Notes: generated by a model from the sequence alone, not told the origin. DNA of 50,778 bases from Lachnospiraceae bacterium (GCA_022790855.1 JAAVYA010000034.1:1-50778); one strand, 5' to 3'; shown: positions 25,588-34,312, counted from the stretch's first letter. Numbers and translations: made by a program.

Positions 25588-25911
25588 ATGGTATTTAACA
25601 CAGGTGCGGCTCTTCTGGATGCAATCGTGCTGGCAGTAGTCAGTAAAGAAGAAGACGGCACATATGGTTATAAGATCACCCAGGATGTACGAAAGGCCAT
25701 AGAGGTCTCGGAATCCACACTGTACCCGGTGCTTCGGAGGCTGCAGAAGGATGATTGCCTGGAGGTTTATGACGTAGAGTGCGGCGGCAGGAACCGCAGA
25801 TATTACAAGATTACGGACAGGGGCGGCGCACAGTTGAACCTGTATAAGACAGAATGGGAGAATTATTCTTCCAAGATTTCATTACTGTTTTCGGGAGAGG
25901 AGATTATATGA
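25588..25911 (+). CDS. PadR family transcriptional regulator
   Basis: This 107-residue winged-helix repressor has the family segments LDAIVLAVV, YGYKITQDV, the recognition helix STLYPVLRRLQKD and the wing GGRNRRYYKIT. The C-terminal dimer helix is short, as in the small PadR-s2 type. PadR proteins usually repress their own operon and release DNA on a ligand or envelope stress. It sits first in a four-gene unit, its stop overlapping the next start (ATGA), and the promoter upstream carries matching dyads. Confidence 0.92.
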   Translation: MVFNTGAALLDAIVLAVVSKEEDGTYGYKITQDVRKAIEVSESTLYPVLRRLQKDDCLEVYDVECGGRNRRYYKITDRGGAQLNLYKTEWENYSSKISLLFSGEEII

Positions 25912-26681
25912 GCAGAAAAGAATTTATGGAACAGCTTGAAAAGCTGCTGATGGATATCCCCCAGGAGGAACGGGAGGAGGCCCTGACTTATTACAATGGG
26001 TATTTTGAGGACGCCGGGGAGGAAAATGAAGCCAGTATTATTCAGGAGCTGGAATCTCCCGAAAAGGTGGCGCGGATCATCAAAGCGGACGTGGGCGCAG
26101 AGGAAGAGATAGAGTATTCGGAATCTGGTTATTCGGATACCAGGTTCCGGCAGCAGGAAGAAGTGGGAAGGCGGGAACAAACGCAGGGATACCGGAAGGG
26201 AACACCGGAAGGTGCGCACAGAGCCGGCGGTTCTGATTACAGCCAGTCTTCCGGGAACAGCGGTTATGACTTTGATTCCAAAAAGGCTTCTCCCCAGGAA
26301 AAAGACAACAGCAGGACGATTCTGTTAATCATTCTGGCAGTTGTAACATGTCCCATATGGCTGGGGCTGTTGGGAGGGCTCTTTGGGTTGGCAGTGGGAG
26401 CTGTGGCTACCGTATGCGGCTTGCTTTTGGCGGCGGTAATTATTGTGTTTGTATTTTATATCGTTGGAGTCGTATTCATTGGCGTGGGAATCAGTATGCT
26501 TGCCGTTGGAAGCATAGGAATCAGTATGGGGTTGTTTGGTGTCGGCTGTTTGATGCTGGCTGTGGGGATTCTTGGGACGGTGGCTTGTGTATGGCTGCTG
26601 GGCAGATTCCTTCCATGGATGGTTCGGGGAATCGTATCTCTTTGCGGCCGCTTATTTCAAAGAAAGGGGAGAATGGCATGA
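25908..26681 (+). CDS. DUF1700 / HAAS-domain membrane protein
   Basis: This 257-residue protein starts with the HAAS/DUF1700 helical domain (SRKEFMEQLEKLL, then EEREEALTYYNGYFEDAG), followed by a disordered charged linker rich in Gln, Gly and Ser. The C-terminal half is a stack of hydrophobic Gly-rich helices (about residues 145-245). Such proteins are regularly encoded after a PadR regulator and before DUF4097 proteins, and are thought to act in envelope stress sensing. The start at 25908 overlaps the padR stop, and the stop overlaps the next start by four bases. Confidence 0.85.
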   Translation: MSRKEFMEQLEKLLMDIPQEEREEALTYYNGYFEDAGEENEASIIQELESPEKVARIIKADVGAEEEIEYSESGYSDTRFRQQEEVGRREQTQGYRKGTPEGAHRAGGSDYSQSSGNSGYDFDSKKASPQEKDNSRTILLIILAVVTCPIWLGLLGGLFGLAVGAVATVCGLLLAAVIIVFVFYIVGVVFIGVGISMLAVGSIGISMGLFGVGCLMLAVGILGTVACVWLLGRFLPWMVRGIVSLCGRLFQRKGRMA

Positions 26682-27685
26682 AAGGATTTACAAAAGTCTG
26701 CCTTGTGATCTGCACGGTTCTGGTGGTGCTGGGTGTGATATTCTGCGCTGTCAGCGCCAGCATGGGATTTGGATACCGGCAGTTTTGGGAGATGGCACGG
26801 GACGGGGCGTTTCAGTTCGGACCGGATGGTTTTGATTTTTGGGATGATGATTTTTGGGATGATGACAACTGGATGAAAGAAGAGGGAGGGAAAGAAGAAG
26901 TGAAAAGTAAAGACGGTGATTGGGTGCAGTCGGAGAAAAGCTGGCCGGCCGCAGGTATTCGGAATCTGGATATTGATTTTGACTTTGGAAAGCTGGAGAT
27001 TTTACCTTCGGATAAGGATGAGATTCAGCTGGAGGTTTACTATCGGAGTAATTGGGAAAAGTATCAGAGGAGCATCTACTGGACGCAGGACGGCGATACC
27101 TTAGAAGTGCATGATTCAGTGGACCGGAAGATTTTCAGGCTGTTCCGCCATGGCGTGGGGGATGCAAAACTGGTGATACGTATTCCGAAAGGAAAAGTGT
27201 TTGAAGAGTTTCAACTGGAAATCGGTGCGGCGGATGTGGATGTGTCCTTAGATACCCAGCTTTTTGCATCGGAAATGACCATTTCCCTGGGAACCGGGCA
27301 GTTTGTTGGAAATTCTGCCGGGAAGGATCAGACGCTTTTGAACGCCAAGGAGCTGGATTTGGATATCGGAGCAGGGAAACTGGAGCTGTCTGGGATTGTT
27401 GCCGACGAGATAGACGCAGACTGTGGGGCTGGGGAGATGTCCCTAAAAAATGTGACCGCCAAGAATGTGGACGTAGAAGGCGGCGTGGGAAGAGTTGTTC
27501 TTGAAATGAACGGCAAGAAGGAGTATTATAATTATGATGTGGAATGCGGCATTGGCCATGTGATAATTGGAGATTCCTCTTACAGCGGCCTGGGTGCCAG
27601 CAAGAGCATCAACAACGGCTCCGACCGGAATATGAATATTGACTGCGGCATTGGAGAAGTGGAGATTTCTTTTACAGAGGAATAA
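26678..27685 (+). CDS. DUF4097 (adhesin-like) envelope protein
   Basis: This 335-residue protein has an N-terminal hydrophobic segment (CLVICTVLVVLGVIFCAV) that could be a signal or anchor. An acidic-aromatic stretch contains FWDDDFWDDD, from a 15-base tandem repeat at 26834-26863. Residues 95-335 form a beta-helix-like DUF4097 domain with repeating motifs such as IEIGAADVDV, LDIGAGKLEL, ADCGAGEMSL and DCGIGEVEI. Family function is unknown; it is probably exposed on the outer face of the membrane. A much longer open frame upstream in this phase lies inside the DUF1700 gene and is rejected. Confidence 0.85.
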   Translation: MKGFTKVCLVICTVLVVLGVIFCAVSASMGFGYRQFWEMARDGAFQFGPDGFDFWDDDFWDDDNWMKEEGGKEEVKSKDGDWVQSEKSWPAAGIRNLDIDFDFGKLEILPSDKDEIQLEVYYRSNWEKYQRSIYWTQDGDTLEVHDSVDRKIFRLFRHGVGDAKLVIRIPKGKVFEEFQLEIGAADVDVSLDTQLFASEMTISLGTGQFVGNSAGKDQTLLNAKELDLDIGAGKLELSGIVADEIDADCGAGEMSLKNVTAKNVDVEGGVGRVVLEMNGKKEYYNYDVECGIGHVIIGDSSYSGLGASKSINNGSDRNMNIDCGIGEVEISFTEE

Positions 27686-27739
27686 AAACAAAGTTTTTTG
27701 TAACCGTATAAGTATGGATTCAAGATAGGAGAGATGAAT

Positions 27740-27928
27740 ATGCAGCCAAAAAGACTATACAAGTCAAAAACCAACCGGGTATTGTTCGGCGTATGCGGCG
27801 GCCTGGGAGAATACTTTAATATTGACCCTACGATTTTCAGGCTGATTATGGTGCTTTTGATCTGCGGGGCCGGGAGCGGGCTGCTGGCCTATATTGTGGC
27901 GGCGATTATTATACCGGAAGAGTATTAA
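27740..27928 (+). CDS. PspC domain protein
   Basis: This protein of 62 residues has the PspC signature: KRLYKSKTNRVLFGVCGGLGEY followed by a DPTIFRLIMVL segment and a membrane helix ending YIVAAIIIPEE. PspC proteins sense and answer membrane stress. ATG 27740 is eight bases after AGGAG; ATG 27734 is only two bases after it. It closes the padR operon, with about 50 bases before it. Confidence 0.9.
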   Translation: MQPKRLYKSKTNRVLFGVCGGLGEYFNIDPTIFRLIMVLLICGAGSGLLAYIVAAIIIPEEY

Positions 27929-27975
27929 TGTATAAAGGCGGGGATTGAGAAGTACCTGGGACAGGAGGAGCGAGT

Positions 27976-28917
27976 ATGGCAAACATCATAGACGCCCATT
28001 GTCATTTTTTGACAAAAGAATATGTAGATGCGTTAAAAAAGCATGACCGGATTACCGAGGATGGGTTCCCAATTCCGTCATGGAGCTTAGAGGAGCAGCT
28101 TTCTTATATGGAAGTAACTGGGATTGGCCACGGGATTCTTTCCCTGTCTTCTCCCCATGGGCATTTTGGAGACGACGGCGAGGCGGCGGAATTGAACCGC
28201 AGTATCAATGAGACGGCGGCAGAATTAAAAAAGAGGTATCCCGGTAAATTTTCCTTTGCGGCCTGCCTTCCCCTGCCCAATGGGACCCTTGCGGCAAAGG
28301 AGGCGGCTTATGCCATGGATGTATTGGGGGCCTGCGGAGTGAAGGCGCCAAGTCAGGCAGGCGGCGTATATCTGGGGGATGAACGGTTTGTGCCTTTGAT
28401 GGAGGAATTGGAGCGGAGGGAAGGAGTTCTTTTGATCCATCCCACCAAGCCCCCTGTGGTGCCAGGGGGATGCTTTACCAGCGGGCCGCTGCCGCTTTTG
28501 GAGTTCTTAAACGATACCACCCGGGCTGTGATAAATCTCATTGCCACAGGAACCTTAAGCAGGTATCCCCATGTGCGGGTGGTGGTTCCTCATTGCGGGT
28601 CCTTTCTGCCCAATATTATTGACCGCCTGACCGGGATTACCAAGTTGCTGGCATCCAAAGGCGCGGGAGAGGCGGTGGATGTGCAAAAAAGCCTGGATTC
28701 CTTGTACTTTGATCTGGCAGGGGATATTTATCCACGGGGAATTTCCATTGTACGGAGCCTTTCGGAAGATTCCCATCTTTTGTTCGGCGGGGATTTTCCT
28801 TATACTCCCACAGAGTTTGTGGTGGAGAAAATTAAAAGGATGCAGAAGGATGAGAGCTTGAAAGGAAGCCTGGAAGGAATTTTTTCCGGAAATGCGAAGA
28901 GATTATTCGGAATATAA
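27976..28917 (+). CDS. Amidohydrolase (ACMSD-like TIM-barrel metal hydrolase)
   Basis: This 313-residue enzyme of the amidohydrolase-2 family has the first metal pair in IIDAHCHF, further histidines in LLIHPTKP and VVPHCGSFLPN, and the acidic residue in LFGGDFPYTP near the C-terminus. The middle shows AACLPLPN then the GACGVKAPSQ strand. Members decarboxylate or hydrolyse aromatic acids such as aminocarboxymuconate semialdehyde or resorcylate. The substrate here is unknown. Start ATG 27976 follows GGAGGAG. No pathway genes flank it. Confidence 0.85.
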   Translation: MANIIDAHCHFLTKEYVDALKKHDRITEDGFPIPSWSLEEQLSYMEVTGIGHGILSLSSPHGHFGDDGEAAELNRSINETAAELKKRYPGKFSFAACLPLPNGTLAAKEAAYAMDVLGACGVKAPSQAGGVYLGDERFVPLMEELERREGVLLIHPTKPPVVPGGCFTSGPLPLLEFLNDTTRAVINLIATGTLSRYPHVRVVVPHCGSFLPNIIDRLTGITKLLASKGAGEAVDVQKSLDSLYFDLAGDIYPRGISIVRSLSEDSHLLFGGDFPYTPTEFVVEKIKRMQKDESLKGSLEGIFSGNAKRLFGI

Positions 28918-28928
28918 GTGAAAGAAGA

Positions 28929-28957
28929 AAGGATGACGTACATGGTCATCCTTTTAA
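28929..28957. terminator. Terminator between convergent amidohydrolase and acetyltransferase genes
   Basis: AAGGATGAC and GTCATCCTT form a nine-base stem with a seven-base loop, followed by TTAAAC. The hairpin overlaps the end of the minus-strand gene. Confidence 0.7.
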
Positions 28958-29500
28958 ACTACGCCATTCGTCTTCCAGAATGGACATAAGTATCACGTCT
29001 GCGTAGCGGTTCTTGTCTAAAACGGCGTCCCGGAGGACTCCTTCTCTCTGAAAACCTGCCTTTCGATAAGCTTTCTTTGCTCTGGGATTGAAGGAATATA
29101 CTTCCAGTTCCAGCCGGTGCAGTTTTAATGTTTCAAATGCAAAATCCCGGGCGGTTTCCACGGCCCAGGTGCCGATTCCTTTCCCGCGTTCTGTTTCATG
29201 GAAAATCCCGATTCGGAAATTTGCGCTCCGTAAGTCCCAGTCGATTTCGTTGATCACGCTTTCCCCCACGATGCGGCCGTTTGGGGAAACGATCAAAAAG
29301 AAAGAACGATTCTCATCCTTGCAGAAGCTGTGGAAACAGGAGAGGACTTCTTCTTTCGAGAAAGTCTCTTTGCACCCGGTGAGATAGGATACTTCCGGAT
29401 CCAGGGGGTTGAAATTTTCTTCGTAGTATGCTTCGGCGTCTTCTGCTTTTGCAAGCCGAATGACATATCCATTTTTTTCCCATATGTAATCTTGATTCAT
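28946..29500 (-). CDS. GNAT family N-acetyltransferase
   Basis: This 184-residue enzyme transfers acetyl from acetyl-CoA. The acetyl-CoA loop reads ERGKGIGTWA, preceded by the strand SANFRIGIF and followed by LHRLELEVYSFNPRAKKAYRKAGF, as in RimJ/L- and SpeG-type members. The substrate may be a protein N-terminus, polyamine or drug. The start has AAGGAGTG upstream and a consensus minus-strand promoter. Confidence 0.88.
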   Translation of the reverse strand: MNQDYIWEKNGYVIRLAKAEDAEAYYEENFNPLDPEVSYLTGCKETFSKEEVLSCFHSFCKDENRSFFLIVSPNGRIVGESVINEIDWDLRSANFRIGIFHETERGKGIGTWAVETARDFAFETLKLHRLELEVYSFNPRAKKAYRKAGFQREGVLRDAVLDKNRYADVILMSILEDEWRSLKG

Positions 29501-29529
29501 AGTAAGACACTCCTTAATATAAGAATTTC

Positions 29530-29558
29530 AGTATAACATCGTTGATTGTGTGATTCAA
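29530..29558 (-). promoter_or_regulatory. Minus-strand promoter of the acetyltransferase gene
   Basis: On the minus strand, TTGAAT (complement of 29553-29558) and TATACT (complement of 29530-29535) are separated by 17 bases. Confidence 0.65.
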
Positions 29559-29579
29559 TTAAGCTGCCAGAGACTGATC

Positions 29580-30869
29580 TTAAAATTTAGCCGTCATCAT
29601 CATGTGAAAAATGCCATGATCCAGATAACAGCCTATGGTTCCGTTCACTTTTTTGGAGAAGGCCAATATGCTTTGCATACCCAACCCGTGGTTTCCATTC
29701 TTTTTGCTTTTAGGTAGATTTGTAATGGGATCCAGCAGGATCTCTCCTTCGTATCTGTTTTTGCTCTCGATAAACAGTTGGTTGTGGGAGCAATGGATGT
29801 TCAGTTCCAGCTCTCTTTTTTCTTTTTCAAATTCTTTGACACACTGAAGGGCGTTCTCAAATAAATTTGCAACCACTAAGGTAAGCTCATAATCATTGAC
29901 CGGTAGTTCTTTTGGAACTCTTGCGTCAAGAATTACTTTGATATCTAAAGACAGGGCTTTGGCCATCATATTTGTAAGGATGGTATTGACTAGGAGGTTG
30001 GCGCAGTATGCCTCTACTTTATTTTCGTCTGCCATGTGGCTGATATGCTCATTCACCGATTTGATCTCATCGTATTTTTTCTGTTCCAGCAGGGAATCGA
30101 TGAGCTTGGAGTAATGACGGATATCGTGGTGCAGGATTTTTAGATTCTGTTCCGCCTGTTCCACAAGATAGTGCCGGTTTTCCAAGCCCTGGATATAGGA
30201 CTGCTGAAGCATATGCTCCCAGTAAATGGAGCTTCTTTTCGCCTCGCTGTTGAGATAGCGAAGCACAACAATGTAGGATACGAACATAGTGATGGCAATG
30301 AATATGGTTCCCGGGATATTATCGGGATTTTCGTAAAGGGTATGTGGAAAAAATCCGATAAAGGAAAAACTGCAATAAAAGAATACGGGAATCAGGCACA
30401 GCTCCCACCAGCCTTTGTTATAGCTTTTTTCCTGGAATTCCAGACAGATCTTCCGAAGATATTTGGATAAAAACAAAATAATCCCAAGGTGTATGGCCGA
30501 ACTGCCGATGAGGGCCAGTATGGAGCTTTCGGAATATATTTTTATGATAGCCGCAGAGATGGCTCCTGCGATCACATAGCTGGAGGCGCTGAGCCCCACA
30601 AATAGCGCTTGGCTGCTTTTGTATTTGGAGTTAAAAATTGCGGTGGATTGGGTCAGTGTGATTTGAAGGAGAGTCACGATCACATAGCATAGGCGGCTTT
30701 CGGGGAAAAAAATTAATTTGAACCCGTCCAGGATACTTATGGCCAAAAATGAAAAGAGGCAGCTTAAGATGGTTGTGATCCTGGAATAACGATGTAAAAT
30801 AAATAGATAGATAAAGAGCATCAGAAAAATATGGCTTATGACATATGTAATTGCAGTAAAATAATTCAT
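29580..30869 (-). CDS. GHKL sensor histidine kinase, second LytTR partner
   Basis: This 429-residue membrane kinase has about six hydrophobic helices in residues 5-205, a linker, then the phosphorylation motif HHDIRHY (His248). The ATPase domain has VVANLFENALQ and the G-box-like NHGLGMQSI, as in AgrC-type and NatK-type kinases. It begins ten bases after the regulator gene, with GAGGAG upstream, so regulator and kinase form one transcript in the order regulator then kinase. No signalling peptide gene is adjacent. Confidence 0.85.
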   Translation of the reverse strand: MNYFTAITYVISHIFLMLFIYLFILHRYSRITTILSCLFSFLAISILDGFKLIFFPESRLCYVIVTLLQITLTQSTAIFNSKYKSSQALFVGLSASSYVIAGAISAAIIKIYSESSILALIGSSAIHLGIILFLSKYLRKICLEFQEKSYNKGWWELCLIPVFFYCSFSFIGFFPHTLYENPDNIPGTIFIAITMFVSYIVVLRYLNSEAKRSSIYWEHMLQQSYIQGLENRHYLVEQAEQNLKILHHDIRHYSKLIDSLLEQKKYDEIKSVNEHISHMADENKVEAYCANLLVNTILTNMMAKALSLDIKVILDARVPKELPVNDYELTLVVANLFENALQCVKEFEKEKRELELNIHCSHNQLFIESKNRYEGEILLDPITNLPKSKKNGNHGLGMQSILAFSKKVNGTIGCYLDHGIFHMMMTAKF

Positions 30870-30878
30870 GTCTTCTCC

Positions 30879-31613
30879 TCATTTGTATTGGGTGGAAACA
30901 AATAAAAGGTATTCTTTTTTTACTTGTAAGGTTCTTCTTCTGCTGACAGGAATACGGGTGCCGCTGTCTAATATCACATCGCTCTGGTTTAGCTTACGGA
31001 TGTAATTCATATTTATTAAAAATGACTTATGGACGCAGATAAAGTTCTGAACCTGAGCCAGCTCTTCAATTTCTTCATCAAAGGATTTCCGCATAAAGAT
31101 ACTCGTGACGATCTCTCCGTTTGTCAAATGGATGTCCAGTTTGCGTGAAGCATTTTCAATGTATTCTATCTCGGAGTAAGGAACAGCCGTCAGACCTTCC
31201 TTTGTTTTCACCAGAAAGACGGAGTTCTTTTTCTTATCCATATGGGATATGGCATAATCAAGGGCCTCAAACAAATCACGTTCCCCGGTTGGTTTCAACA
31301 GATACCTGATCGCATGGAGATCATAAGCTTCCATGGCAAAGCTGTCAGAGGAAGTAACGTAAATGATCATACTTTTTGGGTTGTTTTTCCTGATCTCAGT
31401 ACCAAGATTAATTCCTGTGATGTTAGACATTAAGATATCCAGGATGTATAGATCCGTCTGCATCCCTTTTTGTATTTCCTGTAATAATTCCGTGGCATCT
31501 GAAAATATTTTTATCTCAATATGGATGTCAGGACAGCGGCCTTTGTAGGCTTGTAACAGTCCTTTCAGTTTTGCCAGGTCGTTTAAATCATCGTCACAGA
31601 TTGCAATCCGCAT
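30879..31613 (-). CDS. LytTR-family response regulator
   Basis: This 244-residue regulator has a receiver with pocket ICDDD and Asp59 in YILDILMSN, then a LytTR domain from about residue 140 (EIEYIENASRKLDIHL, ending in FICVHKSFLINMNYIRKL). ATG 31613 begins MRIAICDDD, the normal receiver start, after GGGAGGGA. Fifteen further codons upstream are open but unlike any receiver. It is divergent from the hemerythrin-receiver gene, so both promoters lie in the same 340-base gap. Confidence 0.9.
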   Translation of the reverse strand: MRIAICDDDLNDLAKLKGLLQAYKGRCPDIHIEIKIFSDATELLQEIQKGMQTDLYILDILMSNITGINLGTEIRKNNPKSMIIYVTSSDSFAMEAYDLHAIRYLLKPTGERDLFEALDYAISHMDKKKNSVFLVKTKEGLTAVPYSEIEYIENASRKLDIHLTNGEIVTSIFMRKSFDEEIEELAQVQNFICVHKSFLINMNYIRKLNQSDVILDSGTRIPVSRRRTLQVKKEYLLFVSTQYK

Positions 31614-31726
31614 AGCAATGGATTCCCTCCCAATTCTTACCCTTTTCGTCTTTGGCAATTAGCTCCGGGCAAAAAAATGTGTTTAAGGAAAACGTTTTTT
31701 GTCTGGAAAATTGGCCTTAAGTGAGC

Positions 31727-31754
31727 ATTATACACTATTTTACGGAATTGTAAA
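31727..31754 (-). promoter_or_regulatory. Minus-strand promoter of the LytTR regulator-kinase operon
   Basis: On the minus strand, TTTACA (complement of 31749-31754) and TATAAT (complement of 31727-31732) have a 16-base spacer. Confidence 0.65.
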
Positions 31755-31849
31755 GGGGGAGTGCAATAGTCAATGACTTCCAGCGTTTCTTTGCGAAGAA
31801 ACAGTCGTAAAATGTGAAAAATGGGATGTGGAAATTTAATACGATTTGA

Positions 31850-31855
31850 TATAAT
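31850..31855 (+). promoter_or_regulatory. -10 box of the hemerythrin-receiver gene
   Basis: TATAAT stands 98 bases before the start codon. The -35 region (TGTGGA at 31827) is weak, so an activator or alternative recognition is possible. Confidence 0.45.
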
Positions 31856-31871
31856 GAAATCACATTTTTGG

Positions 31872-31925
31872 ATTTTCCGTAAAAAAGAACGGCTTGTGAA
31901 GGCCCCTGTTTGCGGAAAATTTTTT
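31872..31925 (+). promoter_or_regulatory. Leader hairpin with U-run before the hemerythrin-receiver gene
   Basis: ATTTTCCG (31872-31879) pairs with CGGAAAAT (31913-31920), with an inner GGC/GCC hairpin and five T afterwards. It lies between the -10 box and the gene, so the transcript would carry a terminator-like structure in its leader. Confidence 0.45.
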
Positions 31926-31953
31926 ATACATATAACTAAAAAGGAGAGAGTTT

Positions 31954-33321
31954 ATGGGAAAAATAGTATGGAGCAACCGATATGACATTGGTGTGGATAT
32001 TATTGACAGGGAACATAGAAAATTGTTCCGTATTCTTAATAAGCTTTTTGAATTTGGTCAGCAGAAGGAGAAAAGTCAGTGGGTCTGCCAGGAGGCCGTG
32101 AAGTATTTTAAGGACCATGCGCTGCAGCATTTTCAAGATGAAGAAAACTATATGATGTCGATTGATTATGCCGGATTCAAGCTTCACAAACGGATTCATG
32201 ATAATTTTCGTGAGATCACCTTGCCTGCCCTTGAGAAGGAATTGGAACTGACCAGCTATGCCGGCAATTCTATCGATCATTTTTTAGGCGTATGCGCAGG
32301 GTGGCTGATTGGACATACATTGACGGAGGATCAGGCCATTGTCAGCGGGGAGAATGTGAAGCAATGGGAAAATCTTCTTCCGGAGGAAGAACAGGCGCTT
32401 ATGGGCCAGGCAATTATCAGCCAGATTTACCGTATGTTTCGGCTGGATTCCCGGCTGATCAGTAACTGCTATGGCGGTGAAAAATTCGGAGACGGCATCT
32501 ATTATCGCTTTATATATGTTACAAAGGAAAAAAAGAGATGGGAGTTTTTGCTGATTTTGGAGGAACAGCTTATCATCAATACCATCGGCGGCGTGGTGGA
32601 AATGAAATCCAAGTCCTTGAATGTCATGTTGATGAATGTCGCCAGGTATACGGCAAGACAGTTTATCGAACATATCAAAGGGCATTTTCCCTCTTTGGAG
32701 CAGGCGGATGTAAAGGAAGAACAGCTTTTGACCTATGAGCAGTTCCAGAAGGTGTTTGAGAAGCACAGCCCGCAATTTAGCTTGCTGTTTGATACCGGAA
32801 AAGGGTATTTTGCATATTGTATGACTACAGGGGAGCTATTGTCCAATGAGGATGGGGGGCTTGCTATTACCGAGGACGCCATGGCGACAGTTGAAAAATA
32901 TCTTGCTCAGAATAAAGCACAGAAGGAGGCAATGAGCAGTAAGAGAAAGATTCTTGTGGTGGATGATTCAGAGTTTATGTTGAAAACAATGCAGCAGTTG
33001 TTGGGAAATGATTATGAAGTCTTAACGGCCACATCCGGCTTGTCCGCTTTTCGGAGTATTACGTTGGACCGCCCGGATCTGGTGCTCTTAGATTATGAGA
33101 TGCCGGTGTGTAAAGGAAGCCAAATATTGGAAATGATTCGTTCCGAGAAAGAGTTTGCCGATATTCCGGTTATTTTTTTGACCAGCAGGGTGGATCGGGA
33201 GAGTGTCAAAAAGGTGGTGGAGCTGAAGCCTCAGGGCTATTTGTCCAAATCTCTTTCACCGGAAATGGTAAAAAAAGAGGTCGATCAGTTTTTTACAAAG
33301 AAATTCAAAGTGAACGCCTGA
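31954..33321 (+). CDS. Bacteriohemerythrin - unknown domain - receiver fusion
   Basis: This 455-residue cytoplasmic protein has three parts. Residues 1-130 are a hemerythrin with all seven diiron ligands in canonical spacing: His21, His59, Glu63, His78, His82, His121 and Asp126. Residues 145-310 are an alpha/beta domain I do not recognise; its size and pattern faintly recall CheC/CheX phosphatases. Residues 330-450 are a CheY-like receiver with pocket VVDDSE and Asp380 in LLDYEMPVCKG. The diiron site should bind O2 or NO, tying gas sensing to a phosphotransfer switch. There is no DNA-binding or enzymatic output domain. Start after AAGGAGAG. Confidence 0.85.
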   Translation: MGKIVWSNRYDIGVDIIDREHRKLFRILNKLFEFGQQKEKSQWVCQEAVKYFKDHALQHFQDEENYMMSIDYAGFKLHKRIHDNFREITLPALEKELELTSYAGNSIDHFLGVCAGWLIGHTLTEDQAIVSGENVKQWENLLPEEEQALMGQAIISQIYRMFRLDSRLISNCYGGEKFGDGIYYRFIYVTKEKKRWEFLLILEEQLIINTIGGVVEMKSKSLNVMLMNVARYTARQFIEHIKGHFPSLEQADVKEEQLLTYEQFQKVFEKHSPQFSLLFDTGKGYFAYCMTTGELLSNEDGGLAITEDAMATVEKYLAQNKAQKEAMSSKRKILVVDDSEFMLKTMQQLLGNDYEVLTATSGLSAFRSITLDRPDLVLLDYEMPVCKGSQILEMIRSEKEFADIPVIFLTSRVDRESVKKVVELKPQGYLSKSLSPEMVKKEVDQFFTKKFKVNA

Positions 33322-33421
33322 TTGAAAGCAGAAAAATGGAATCCGCATAGTAAAATCCCGGGTAATGTGGTAATATATTCATGAATAGAGACTTTTGAAT
33401 TATTTGAAGGGATGATAGCGG

Positions 33422-34312
33422 ATGCCCTTAAACATTGTTTTGATAGATAGGGAAAAATTGATATCACACGGAAATTGGCCGGTGTCATTGCAGCAGCTTC
33501 TCCTGGGGCTGCATCAATATGAAACGGTGGTTCTTGATGTTTCTGGCATTCAGAAGGATGGAATAGAAGCGTGGAACACAGAACAGGCGGTATCCTGGGC
33601 GGACTGCCTGATGATTGCTGATTGCGAGGAAAGTGTAACATGGGCCGGGGAACGTCACATAGCGGTCTTAGGCTATGGGCCTTGCGGCCAAACGGTTTCG
33701 GAGTCTTCGCTTTCCCAGCTTCCGATGATTGTGGAGGGGTTTGAGGAGGTTGATTATTATTTCCTGGAGCGGGTGTATCAGCGATACCATCATCTTCCCT
33801 GGACAGTGATTGAAACCAGGCGGTGCTTGCTGCGGGAGATTACGCTAAACGACATTGACGACTTGTACCGGCTGTATGAACCGGAAGAAATGACGCGTTA
33901 TATGGATGGATTGTATGAGAACCGCCAAAAAGAGGAAGAATATACCAAAGCCTATATCCAGCATATGTATCGCTTCTATGGCTATGGGCTGTGGCTGGTG
34001 GTGGAGAAAGAGACGGGCGAGACCATAGGCAGGGCGGGCCTTGGACATTTGGAGGTAGAGGGGGAGGTCCAGTTGGAGCTGGGGTATTTGATTGCCAGAA
34101 GCAGGCAGCGCCAGGGGTATGCGTTTGAGGTCTGCCAGGGGATTCTTGATTATGCCAGGGAGGCGACGGAGTTTGCTTCTATCCATTGCCTGATACAAAA
34201 GGAAAACCTTCCTTCGGTCCGGCTGGCGGAAAAATTGGGCTTTCGCTGGGAAAAAAGTGTCGCATGCAACGGAAAAGAGATGCAAAGATACGTGAAAATC
34301 TTGCAAACTTAG
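33422..34312 (+). CDS. Two-domain GNAT acetyltransferase
   Basis: This is a 296-residue protein. The C-terminal GNAT domain (about 135-296) shows RRCLLREITLNDIDDL, ETIGRAGLGHLE, then the acetyl-CoA loop ARSRQRQGYAFE and IHCLIQKENLPSVRLAEKLGF. Residues 1-125 form a separate alpha/beta region (VVLDVSGIQKDG, WADCLMIADCEE, IAVLGYGPCG). It looks like a HAD-type or other Rossmann-like fragment without a clear catalytic Asp motif, and the role is unknown. Start 33422 follows AAGGGATG. The rel promoter lies at its 3' end. Confidence 0.8.
   Translation: MPLNIVLIDREKLISHGNWPVSLQQLLLGLHQYETVVLDVSGIQKDGIEAWNTEQAVSWADCLMIADCEESVTWAGERHIAVLGYGPCGQTVSESSLSQLPMIVEGFEEVDYYFLERVYQRYHHLPWTVIETRRCLLREITLNDIDDLYRLYEPEEMTRYMDGLYENRQKEEEYTKAYIQHMYRFYGYGLWLVVEKETGETIGRAGLGHLEVEGEVQLELGYLIARSRQRQGYAFEVCQGILDYAREATEFASIHCLIQKENLPSVRLAEKLGFRWEKSVACNGKEMQRYVKILQT

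Noticed and set aside
26348..27685. A 445-residue version of the DUF4097 protein
   Set aside because: The extra 110 codons lie in another frame of the DUF1700 gene. The ATGA overlap at 26678 and the hydrophobic N-terminus mark the real start.
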